Below, one piece after another: positions 1 through 6,682 of a DNA stretch of 7,021 nucleotides. The stretch's first letter is position 1. Each line of letters begins with the position of its first letter. Below the pieces are notes generated by a model. The model was not told the DNA's origin. It saw only the letters and a program-made list of their open reading frames with translations, and made no database searches. Source of the DNA: Bifidobacterium breve (GTDB lineage Bacteria; Actinomycetota; Actinomycetes; S36-B12); NCBI GenBank assembly GCA_943328365.2, contig CALPZT020000081.1, positions 1 through 7,021 of the forward strand. Reading direction: 5' to 3'. A program made the translations under genes and the position numbers.

Positions 1-512
1 CCGGACGCACGATCGCGACGAACGGCCCGTGGCTCATGCTGGACGTCAACGGTCACGGGCCGGGCGACGACCTCGAGGTGTCGGTCTCGACAACGGTCAT
101 CGCCACTGTCAGTGCAACGAGCGACGGCCCATTCACCGTCCGCCTGCACCGCGGGTCGCAGCTTGTGCACGAGTGGGAAGTTGCGTGCGGCGAGGCGTCA
201 CAGGGGTGGTCGGCGACCCTGCCCCTTCAGGTGTCCTCGCCCGATGCGTTCACAGCAGAGCTCGTCGGCGGACCCGACCCGCTCGTGCTGGACGACAACG
301 CGTACGCGCACACCAGCCCCGTCCACGTCCTCATTGGCGGCCACCGCCTCCGGCGCGACGACGATGTTCATTGGTGCCTGCTATGGCTCGAGCGCCTGCG
401 TGCGCTTGTGGCCCAGCACGGCCGCGGGGTGGGCGAGCACCTTGCTGAGTTCGATGTCGCCGTTGACGCCGCCCGCAGCCGGTTGCAATGGCCGCCGATG
501 TCGCTAGGGTAA
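1..512 (+). CDS. CehA/McbA-type PHP metallohydrolase, C-terminal part (5' end outside window)
   Basis: The open frame enters from the left edge (first full codon at 3) and ends at TAA 510-512, giving 169 visible residues. The start lies outside the window; the ATG at 36 is internal. The first residues read GRTIATNGPWLMLDVNG followed by a GD pair. This matches the conserved segment after the PHP metal-binding core in CehA/McbA-family metallohydrolases (GR-x-x-x-T-x-GP, then a beta-sandwich). The tail has a segment around 'AYAHTSPVHVLIGG' and a helical end with W, L and R residues, also usual for this family. The metal-binding residues would be upstream and cannot be checked. Family members are metal-dependent hydrolases, some acting on esters or phosphoesters, and the substrate here is unknown. 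It points the same way as the GH38 gene with a 33-base gap, so it may share that gene's operon. The assignment rests on motif recognition of the C-terminal part only. Confidence 0.7.
   Translation, partial: GRTIATNGPWLMLDVNGHGPGDDLEVSVSTTVIATVSATSDGPFTVRLHRGSQLVHEWEVACGEASQGWSATLPLQVSSPDAFTAELVGGPDPLVLDDNAYAHTSPVHVLIGGHRLRRDDDVHWCLLWLERLRALVAQHGRGVGEHLAEFDVAVDAARSRLQWPPMSLG
483..510 (+). promoter_or_regulatory. weak candidate promoter for the GH38 gene
   Basis: TTGCAA (483-488) and TAGGGT (505-510) are 16 bases apart. They resemble the loose actinobacterial housekeeping pattern TTGnnn / TAnnnT. The pair lies in the last codons of the upstream gene and would give a leader of about 30 bases. 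Such matches arise easily by chance, and the GH38 gene may simply be read through from upstream. Confidence 0.2.
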
Positions 513-545
513 ACATCATACTTTTGACCCCCGAATGGAGCGCCC

Positions 546-2663
546 ATGAAGGCCGTCCTCGTCCCGCACAGCCACTGGGACAGGGAGTGGTACGAGCCGT
601 TCGCGGTCTTTCGGCTGAAGTTGCGCGACATGCTCGACACCGTTCTCGACATGTTGGACGGTGAGGAGGCCTTCACTCACTTCCACCTCGACGGCCAGAG
701 CGTCCTGCTCGAGGATTACCTCCAGATGCGCCCCGAGCGGTCCGATGATGTCGCGGCCCACGTCCGGGCCGGGCGATTGAGTATCGGGCCCTTCTACACC
801 CTGACAGACGAATTCCTCGTCTCCGGCGAGGGCATCATCCGCAACCTGGAAAAGGGTCTCGCGCAGGCCGCGTATTACGGAATCCACACCCCGGTGGACG
901 GACCGTGGGCGGGCTACATGCCTGACCAGTTCGGGCACATCGGGCAGTTTCCCCAGATCCTGCGAATGTTCGGCATTGAGCGAGCCGTGATCTTGCGCGG
1001 TGCCCCCGCATCCCTTGACCGCTCAGCATTCGTGTGGCAATCGCCAGATGGCAGCGAGGTTCTGACGGAATACCTGATCCACGGCTACTTTGTCGGGGCG
1101 GATATCGCGGCCGAGCAGGCAGGGATCGACCCCGACTATCCCGACCTGCAGACCGCAATCAATCTGGTCGCTTCGGTATCCGACCGGGACGTCGTGCTCG
1201 TACCGGTCGGAGCCGATCACTGGACGCCCGAACCCGGGATGTTCGACACGGCGACATCGCGCGCTGCTGCAGCGGCCCTGAGGATCGAAATCGCCTCGCT
1301 CTCTCGCTTTCTGTCGCTGGCGGGCCGGCCGGAGCACGCGAAGACATGGACCGGAGAATTGCGCGCCGCGTCCACATGGGTGCTGCTCTCGAACACGGTC
1401 GGCACGCGCACCCACCAGAAGCGGCGCCGTGGTCGCGCGGAAGCACTCATTGAGCGCTATGCCGAGCCGCTCGCGGCCTTGGTCCCCGGGTCGTCCTGGC
1501 CGAAGGAGGACCTCGACGCCGCCTGGCAACTCATGCTGCTCAACGCAGGTCACGATTGCGCCTATGGCGCATCAGCCGACTCAGTCGCGGCCGACATCGA
1601 TGCACGCTTCGATGTGGCCGAAGCGACAGCACATTCGATCATCGATGCAGCCATGCGCCTGCTCGCTACCTCATCGGCGGAGAGTGGCGTGCTCCGCTGG
1701 AACCCGTCGCCATTCGAACGGGAGGGCGTTCCCGGCCTTGGCTGGAGCGTTCAACCAGCGAGCAGCCTGCCCGCGGCAACTCCGGTCGACCTCGAGGTGC
1801 GGATCGATCACCTCCTGCTTCCCGACGGCACGCGGATCTACGTCACGGACGAGGATGATGAGGGCGACTTGTTCACCTTCTGCCCCCCGGAGGGCGGGGC
1901 GCCACGTTTACCGCTGTCCATTGAAGTCTCGGATGGGGGTCTGGCGTGCCTCACGTTCGACGGCATCGTCGTCGATCTGCGTGCCAGTCGCCGTCCTCAC
2001 GACAGGTTCACCCGATTGTCCGTCCGCGTGGACAATTCCCGCGAGAACCATCGCTTGCGACTGTGGGTAGGCCTCCCGAGCAGCCCGGATCGGGTCACGG
2101 CGCTTTCCCCGTTCGAGATCGTCGATCGGCCCTTGCGAGGCGAGGGCTTTGAATTCGAGATTGGCTCGTCCACCTGGCCCGCACGGGGTGCGGTGCTGGC
2201 CGCCGGCACCGCCCTGTTGGCCGAGGGTGTCGTCGAATACGAGGTGGATCAGGACCGGCTCGGGGTCACACTCCTTCGCGCCGTTGGCATGCTGGCCAAG
2301 CCGATCCTCGCTACTCGACCTATCTGGGCTGGGCCGTCGACTCCCACGCCTGAGGGCCAGTGCCTCGGCGCCTACGACATAGAGCTCGCCGTCCTCACGG
2401 AGGCATCCGCCGATCAACTCGTCGACGAGTGGGAGCGGTTCGCCCTTCCTCTGCTCGACATCAGCACGGTTGGCGGAGGTGACGCCACGCCGAGCAGCCT
2501 GCTCCGTGTCGAAGGCGCGCACCTGTCAGCCGTACGCCGGATCGGGGAGGCCTTGGAGGTGCGGTTGTGGAATGAGTCGTCCGAACCGTGCTCCGCCACG
2601 ATCAACGATCGGGCGGTTGAGATTCGACCGGCCGGGATCGTGACGATCACCTTGGAGGAATAA
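546..2663 (+). CDS. GH38 alpha-mannosidase, HSHWDREW type, cytoplasmic
   Basis: Retaining, zinc-dependent glycosidase predicted to cleave alpha-mannosidic bonds; 705 residues. The start ATG 546 has GGAG at 537-540, five bases upstream. The N-terminus reads VPHSHWDREWYEP, with H10 and D12 as zinc ligands. YMPDQFGHIGQFPQ carries the predicted nucleophile and ligand D127. NAGHDCAYGASAD carries the last zinc ligand, H336. GADH (222-225) and a helical middle domain (about 265-370) follow. The C-terminal beta domains are complete: a 'DEDDEGDLFTF' segment near 435-445, 'NSRENHRLRL' near 497-506, 'VTLLRAVGMLAK' near 574-585, and a late 'HLSAVRR' near 659-665. The length is at the short end of the family but no domain is obviously missing. 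There is no signal peptide or membrane segment, so it should act in the cytoplasm on imported substrate. The segment at 291-297 is unusually basic (QKRRRGR). Family assignment is firm; linkage specificity and the true glycoside are unknown. Confidence 0.93.
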   Translation: MKAVLVPHSHWDREWYEPFAVFRLKLRDMLDTVLDMLDGEEAFTHFHLDGQSVLLEDYLQMRPERSDDVAAHVRAGRLSIGPFYTLTDEFLVSGEGIIRNLEKGLAQAAYYGIHTPVDGPWAGYMPDQFGHIGQFPQILRMFGIERAVILRGAPASLDRSAFVWQSPDGSEVLTEYLIHGYFVGADIAAEQAGIDPDYPDLQTAINLVASVSDRDVVLVPVGADHWTPEPGMFDTATSRAAAAALRIEIASLSRFLSLAGRPEHAKTWTGELRAASTWVLLSNTVGTRTHQKRRRGRAEALIERYAEPLAALVPGSSWPKEDLDAAWQLMLLNAGHDCAYGASADSVAADIDARFDVAEATAHSIIDAAMRLLATSSAESGVLRWNPSPFEREGVPGLGWSVQPASSLPAATPVDLEVRIDHLLLPDGTRIYVTDEDDEGDLFTFCPPEGGAPRLPLSIEVSDGGLACLTFDGIVVDLRASRRPHDRFTRLSVRVDNSRENHRLRLWVGLPSSPDRVTALSPFEIVDRPLRGEGFEFEIGSSTWPARGAVLAAGTALLAEGVVEYEVDQDRLGVTLLRAVGMLAKPILATRPIWAGPSTPTPEGQCLGAYDIELAVLTEASADQLVDEWERFALPLLDISTVGGGDATPSSLLRVEGAHLSAVRRIGEALEVRLWNESSEPCSATINDRAVEIRPAGIVTITLEE

Positions 2664-2664
2664 G

Positions 2665-4983
2665 TCAGGGCCGGCGCAACGGCCCCACGTCGAACGCAAC
2701 CGCCTCGAAGGCCGCCAGTTCCACGACTGTCCTCCACTGGCCGTCGTCGAGTCGCCACACGGACTCGCTAGCACCGGTGAGCACCTCAGCGCAACGGTGC
2801 GATGCCGATCCAGCGGCATCGGCATCGGCATCGGACTGAAGGTCCACCGAGGCCGTCACGGGACGATCGGAAAGGTTGACGAGCAGGAGTCCCGATCCAT
2901 CGGCGGACTCCCGCAGGACCGCGTAGACGTCATCATGGTCTGCGGCGACGACGTCGTACTTCGATTCCCCGCGCGCAAACCAGGGATGCGAGAGCCGCAG
3001 GCTGTTCACCGCACGAACGGCGTCCTCGATGCCGACCTCTCCCCCCACGAAGGTCATGTACGGACCACCGCTCAGCGCGAACACGGCCATGAGGGCGGCA
3101 GTCGCCCGCTCGCCGTACTGCTCCCTTCGCCACTTATGTCCGGGCTCAGGCCACCAGAACGTGTCGTGACTATCGAGATGGTGGGCTGTCAATGAACCGG
3201 GAGCCAATGAAGCATCGCGCCAGGCGAACCACTGCCCGAGTTCGCGCGCATTTCTGATCCAATGCGATTTGCCTGCACCGCTTTCCATGACTGCGCGGAC
3301 AAGCCACTGCTCGTCGTAGTTGTAGGCCACATCCATGGCCATGCGGTAGAGGACTCCCGACGGCTCGGTGTACAGGAGCGAGTCGGGGTACTGCTCGCGC
3401 ATCGCCTTACGGAGCCGATCGAACAGGGGCAGGCAGCCGAGCATCGAGACTGAGGCGTCAGTACGCGTGCGATCGGACCAATTGAGGAAGTAGTTGTACG
3501 AGGGCGCATCGAACCGGAAGCCGTCGATCCCCATCCGTTCCATGATCGCCAGGCACTTGCCGATGAAGTAGTCCTGCCATCCGGGATGCGATGCGTCGAA
3601 GGCCTGGGTATAGACGCCGGTGATGTTCCCCGCGGAGTCGCGGCAGAACCATTCCGGGTGCTCGTCGACGAGGGCGTGCCGTCGCGGTGATCCACCACGC
3701 CAGTAGGGCTCGAAGTCCTTGACGTGACGTGTCCATGCGACCAGGTAGTAATGCATCTCGTCACGTTCGAGCGTCGTGACGTCCGGTGTCGCCTCGTCGA
3801 GCCGCTCGACGTAGGGCCCAGAGTCGATCGCGGCGAGGGCTGCGTCCATCGCCTCACCGTCAATGACACCGTGCAGGAGGATGTCGAAGATCACGTGCAT
3901 CCCACGCGCATGGCACTCATCCACGATCTGGCGCAGGACAGACTCTTCGCCCCAGTTCGTGGTGATGTCGTCATAGTCGTGCACGTTGTAACTCGGATAG
4001 GGCTGCCGCGGCATGATCTGCAACGCCGTGTATCCCAGGGACTGGATCCGACCTAGGTCATGGAGCAGGTCATCGGCCGTCGGGTAGGGCGCGTACTCGT
4101 AGCCTGCCCGGAAGACGCCGAAGCCGATTTGCACTTCGTAGAGGTTCGCGTCCGCTCCCCAGGAGGGCGGGTCATTCGGACTGGTGATCCCAGCGGTGGC
4201 CAGCATCGCTGGCACCTCCGTCAGGATGCTCATGAAGTCGCGAGCGACGAGATCGAGCTGAAGCGGCCACGCCGTCAGGGAGCCTCCTGCGCCCGGGACT
4301 CCCGCGACATCCGTGAGCCACGTCAGGCAGGCACCTTCGGGATGGGGAGCCAGAGCAGTCTCTCCGTAGTGTGTTGTCGACAACGGCCAGTAGAGGAAGG
4401 ACACCACCGGATCCGTGCTCTCGAACACCACGATGCCCGTAGACGATTCGACGCCTGCGGCCGTCTGCACGGTGGTCTCGTACGTCAGGTCAGCAAGGCC
4501 GAGGTTCGGGCGCATCTTGCCGCCTGGCGCTTGTACCCGCCATCGGGACGCATCAGGAAGCACCGGGACGATCTCGACCACGATGTTGCGCAGGATCGCG
4601 TCGTCGTCATGCGACACCACCTCGAGGCCCACCGACAGGCGTGGAGCCTCCGCCTGGAACTCGAAGTGCCACAACGCAGACCAACGGCCGGGATCACTTG
4701 TTGCCACGGGCACCGTGATTCGTCGCGATCGCAGCTCGACCTGATTGCGCAGCCTTCCCACGCTGCCAGGGGCGATTTCCACGTCGACCGTGTCGATGTA
4801 GTCAAGGCCACCGGCGGCTGCGCGTACTTCGCCCCCCTCTGTGACGATCCGCACCCGGCACTGCAGGTCGAGGGCGTGGCCATCCGAGGACAGGCGCACC
4901 GGCGCCCCCGTGGCCGGATCCAGGTGAAGCACAAGGTCGCTGAACTCGGAGGTGAGCGCAAAGGACCGGGTATCGACAGCCAC
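2665..4983 (-). CDS. alpha-amylase-fold (GH13-like) glycoside hydrolase with N-terminal beta-rich region
   Basis: 772 residues from GTG 4983. This start is preferred over the upstream GTG at 5055 because GAGGAG (4991-4996) sits seven bases before it, and the longer version would run through the operator palindromes. Residues 1 to about 275 look beta-rich and resemble no domain I can name. About 280-665 is a TIM barrel of the alpha-amylase type: SYNVHDYDDI (331-340); region I FDILLHG (366-372); region II GFRFDA with predicted nucleophile D492; region III YTE with predicted acid/base E540; region IV LDSHD with H606 and D607. The catalytic triad is therefore present. Region I differs from the usual D-x-x-x-N-H, since H-G stands where N-H is expected. 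About 680-772 is a C-terminal beta domain containing an Asp-Ala run (718-723). No signal peptide is seen, so it is likely cytoplasmic. It is transcribed away from the SDR operon and meets the GH38 gene tail to tail. It could be a glucosidase, a transglycosylase or an amylase; the substrate is not readable. Confidence 0.85.
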   Translation of the reverse strand: MAVDTRSFALTSEFSDLVLHLDPATGAPVRLSSDGHALDLQCRVRIVTEGGEVRAAAGGLDYIDTVDVEIAPGSVGRLRNQVELRSRRITVPVATSDPGRWSALWHFEFQAEAPRLSVGLEVVSHDDDAILRNIVVEIVPVLPDASRWRVQAPGGKMRPNLGLADLTYETTVQTAAGVESSTGIVVFESTDPVVSFLYWPLSTTHYGETALAPHPEGACLTWLTDVAGVPGAGGSLTAWPLQLDLVARDFMSILTEVPAMLATAGITSPNDPPSWGADANLYEVQIGFGVFRAGYEYAPYPTADDLLHDLGRIQSLGYTALQIMPRQPYPSYNVHDYDDITTNWGEESVLRQIVDECHARGMHVIFDILLHGVIDGEAMDAALAAIDSGPYVERLDEATPDVTTLERDEMHYYLVAWTRHVKDFEPYWRGGSPRRHALVDEHPEWFCRDSAGNITGVYTQAFDASHPGWQDYFIGKCLAIMERMGIDGFRFDAPSYNYFLNWSDRTRTDASVSMLGCLPLFDRLRKAMREQYPDSLLYTEPSGVLYRMAMDVAYNYDEQWLVRAVMESGAGKSHWIRNARELGQWFAWRDASLAPGSLTAHHLDSHDTFWWPEPGHKWRREQYGERATAALMAVFALSGGPYMTFVGGEVGIEDAVRAVNSLRLSHPWFARGESKYDVVAADHDDVYAVLRESADGSGLLLVNLSDRPVTASVDLQSDADADAAGSASHRCAEVLTGASESVWRLDDGQWRTVVELAAFEAVAFDVGPLRRP

Positions 4984-4990
4984 CGAACAT

Positions 4991-4996
4991 CTCCTC
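4991..4996 (-). promoter_or_regulatory. ribosome binding site deciding the GH13-like start
   Basis: On the minus strand this reads GAGGAG, seven bases before GTG 4983. It is the only good Shine-Dalgarno match near the beginning of this gene. It supports a start downstream of the operator rather than at GTG 5055, which would add 24 residues encoded by the palindromic region. Confidence 0.75.
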
Positions 4997-4999
4997 GTG

Positions 5000-5015
5000 A
5001 GTATTACGTAATACT
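5000..5015. promoter_or_regulatory. 16-bp perfect palindrome, candidate operator
   Basis: AGTATTACGTAATACT is a perfect inverted repeat in the divergent promoter region, just upstream of the GH13-like ribosome site. Its right half (ATACT, 5011-5015) is also the left end of the 19-bp FadR-like site. The two sites therefore overlap and could bind two dimers or competing regulators. It does not itself fit the TGGT-ACCA pattern, so it may belong to another regulator or be an extension of the same one. Confidence 0.55.
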
Positions 5016-5029
5016 GGTCGGACCAGTAT
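5011..5029. promoter_or_regulatory. FadR/GntR-type operator
   Basis: ATACTGGTCGGACCAGTAT has two perfect 9-base arms around a single central G. The core TGGTCGGACCA (5015-5025) fits the FadR-subfamily GntR pattern T-N-G-T-N3-A-C-N-A exactly and is close to the known E. coli FadR site core. It lies between the divergent GH13-like and SDR genes, and a FadR-subfamily regulator is encoded two genes along the SDR operon at 5861. The natural reading is that this regulator binds here and represses both directions until a ligand releases it. This is inferred from pattern and position. Confidence 0.75.
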
Positions 5030-5032
5030 GAT
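5027..5032 (+). promoter_or_regulatory. candidate -10 element for the SDR-gntR operon
   Basis: TATGAT matches the TATAAT consensus at five of six positions and overlaps the right end of the FadR-like operator, where bound repressor would block RNA polymerase. No good -35 is seen 16-18 bases upstream (that span falls in the 16-bp palindrome). Transcription would begin near 5039, about 56 bases before the SDR start. The minus-strand promoter for the GH13-like gene is less clear: TTGACA is present at 5068-5063, but its best -10 partner, GATAAA at 5041-5036, is 21 bases away. Confidence 0.35.
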
Positions 5033-5084
5033 CTGTTTATCTTTGTTGTTGTCACTCACGCCTGTCAAGGCACCGAACGCTTAC

Positions 5085-5090
5085 GGAGGT
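5085..5090 (+). promoter_or_regulatory. ribosome binding site of the SDR gene
   Basis: GGAGGT lies four bases before GTG 5095 and supports a GTG start for the SDR gene. The region between it and the operator shows no riboswitch-like or terminator-like structure that I can support. Confidence 0.7.
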
Positions 5091-5094
5091 CCAC

Positions 5095-5877
5095 GTGCTC
5101 GCATCCGGACGCCGCATACTCGTGACGGGTGGGTGCGGGGCAATCGGCATCGTTGCGAGTCGCGCACTTGCCGACGCCGGAGCCGTTGTTGTCGTCAATG
5201 ACATCCTTCCCGCGGACGAGGCGCACGCGAGGCTCGACGACGAGCGCATCCATTACGTGCAGGCTGATGGCAGCGACGAGGCCGGCGCCGCCACGTTGCT
5301 CACCGCCGCCTTAGCGGCGGCCGACTCCTTCACCGACGTCATCCTTCTCGCCGGCATCGTGCGCACAGGTGGCCTGCTCGAGCAAACTGCCGAGGACTTC
5401 GAGCAGGTGCTACGGGTGAACGTCGTCGCCGCGGCACTGACAGCCCAGGCCGCCGTGCGCCAGTGGAAAGAAACTGGAGCACCCGGAAATCTGGTCTTTG
5501 TGAGTTCATGGGTTCAGGACGTACCCTGGCCCGGCATCGCGCCCTACTCCGCCAGCAAGGCCGCACTCCGATCAATGGCGCGATCGTTCGCCCGTGAGTT
5601 CGCCGTTGACGGGATTCGCGCCAACGTGCTTGCACCGGGGATTGTCGGCGTGGGCATGGCACGCAAGCAGTGGATCGAAGAACGCGACTACCGTCTTCGC
5701 GCACGTCGTGCCGTGCCGTTGGGCCAACTGCAGGATCCTCAATCGGTTGCGGATGCCCTCCTCTTCCTCTGCTCACCGATGTCGGCCTACATGACCGGTT
5801 CCACGCTCGTCGTTGACGGCGGCGCCAGCCTGTACCCACTAGATCCCGATGAGTTGGCCGATGACGACAGAAGTTGA
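5095..5877 (+). CDS. short-chain dehydrogenase/reductase (classical SDR)
   Basis: 260 residues, the usual length for a classical SDR. NAD(P)-dependent oxidoreductase. The Rossmann nucleotide motif is TGGCGAIG (11-18). An Asp at the end of strand beta-2 (ND, D36) favours NAD(H) over NADP(H). The active site shows N109, S138 and the Y151-x3-K155 motif (YSASK). 'ANVLAPG' (176-182) and 'MTGSTLVVDGG' (233-243) complete the fold. The usual N-N-A-G after beta-4 reads L-L-A-G (84-87), a deviation. Start GTG 5095 has GGAGGT four bases upstream. The gene begins the divergent operon with gntR and the enolase-superfamily gene, and its 3' end overlaps gntR. The context suggests oxidation of a sugar, sugar acid or lactone in the pathway; the sequence does not give the substrate. 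Family assignment is secure, function is open. Confidence 0.92.
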   Translation: MLASGRRILVTGGCGAIGIVASRALADAGAVVVVNDILPADEAHARLDDERIHYVQADGSDEAGAATLLTAALAAADSFTDVILLAGIVRTGGLLEQTAEDFEQVLRVNVVAAALTAQAAVRQWKETGAPGNLVFVSSWVQDVPWPGIAPYSASKAALRSMARSFAREFAVDGIRANVLAPGIVGVGMARKQWIEERDYRLRARRAVPLGQLQDPQSVADALLFLCSPMSAYMTGSTLVVDGGASLYPLDPDELADDDRS

Positions 5878-6682
5878 CTCGCGCATGTGGACTCGCGACT
5901 CGCTCGCTGAGTTCCTCGAAGTCGAAATGGTGCCGAGGGCTCGTACAACCCTCGAACCCATTCCCTCTGAGCGTGCCCTGTCGGAATCCCTCGGGGTCTC
6001 TCGATCCCTTGTCCGCGAGGTGCTCCGCGGCCTTGAACAGCGCGGGCTTATCGAGATCGTGCCCGGCAAGGGCGCCTACGCTCGTCACCCAAGTTCTGCA
6101 GGACTCGCTCGGACCATGCGCTCGGTATTGGCGGCCAAGCACTCCGCTCCAGACGACCTCGTAGAGGCGCGAGCCTCCCTCGAGACCCAGACCGCAGCGC
6201 TCGCCGCCCTGCGCGCAACGACGTCCGACATCGAAGCGATCTCACGGGCTCTTGACGACTTCGCCTGCGCCGACAGTCTCGCATTGCGTGCCGCCGCGGA
6301 GATCTCGTTCCACGCACTCATCGCGCGTGCCTCGCACAATGCCGTGCTGTCGACGATCTTCGACTCCATCAGCACCATGCTCTTCGAGTCAATGATTCGT
6401 TCCCTGGCTGACGGCGGCACCCGCTCCAGCGGCGCTGACACCCATCGCGCCATATTCAAGGCAATCGCCGATGGCGATGGCGAAGGCGCCGAAGTCGCCA
6501 TGCGCAAGCACATCGACACCACCAGTCACCCGCACGTGGATGCAGACGAACGACTCGACCGCCTTGTCGCGGACGTACTCGCGCGCACCTACGGACCTGG
6601 GTATGCCCTGGAGGACATCGTTGAAGAGGCACTGCAGAGATACGACAGCGATCGGCCGATTGTGAGAGGCAGCCTACGATGA
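5861..6682 (+). CDS. GntR family regulator, FadR subfamily with FCD ligand domain
   Basis: 273 residues from ATG 5861; an in-frame ATG at 5849 would add four residues. Neither start has a strong ribosome site. ATG 5861 is preferred for a weak GATGAG seven bases upstream. The start overlaps the SDR gene by 17 bases, so translation is probably coupled. A winged helix-turn-helix spans about 30-76: PSERALSESLGVSR, then VREVL-RGLEQRGL and a PGKGAYAR wing. About 95-225 is the all-helical FCD domain with likely metal or ligand residues E147, H151, H195 and H218 (the first is usually Asp). N160 follows in SHN. This is a dimeric DNA-binding repressor or activator that responds to a small acid or sugar-derived ligand. 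The operator at 5011-5029 fits the DNA pattern known for this subfamily, so it probably controls its own operon and the divergent GH13-like gene. Confidence 0.92.
   Translation: MTTEVDSRMWTRDSLAEFLEVEMVPRARTTLEPIPSERALSESLGVSRSLVREVLRGLEQRGLIEIVPGKGAYARHPSSAGLARTMRSVLAAKHSAPDDLVEARASLETQTAALAALRATTSDIEAISRALDDFACADSLALRAAAEISFHALIARASHNAVLSTIFDSISTMLFESMIRSLADGGTRSSGADTHRAIFKAIADGDGEGAEVAMRKHIDTTSHPHVDADERLDRLVADVLARTYGPGYALEDIVEEALQRYDSDRPIVRGSLR

Noticed and set aside
2668..2685. GGGCC / GGCCC inverted repeat just after the convergent stops, as a terminator
   Set aside because: The stem is only five pairs with an 8-base loop and no T-tract on either side, which is common by chance at this GC content.
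4373..4384. Perfect 12-bp palindrome GTTGTCGACAAC
   Set aside because: It is in the middle of the GH13-like coding sequence, unlike the promoter palindromes, and one 12-bp palindrome is not strong evidence of a site.
4060..5031. 323-residue open frame on the plus strand opposite the GH13-like gene
   Set aside because: It is the antisense shadow of a clear gene in GC-rich DNA; its protein is Arg/His-rich without recognisable motifs.
5303..5320. 7-bp GC-only hairpin (CCGCCGC / GCGGCGG, 4-base loop)
   Set aside because: It lies inside the SDR coding sequence over an Ala-rich stretch, has no T-tract, and is explained by codon composition.
5339..6142. 267-residue open frame on the minus strand across the SDR and gntR genes
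   Set aside because: It spans two well-supported genes on the other strand and its Arg/Pro-rich translation has no family features.
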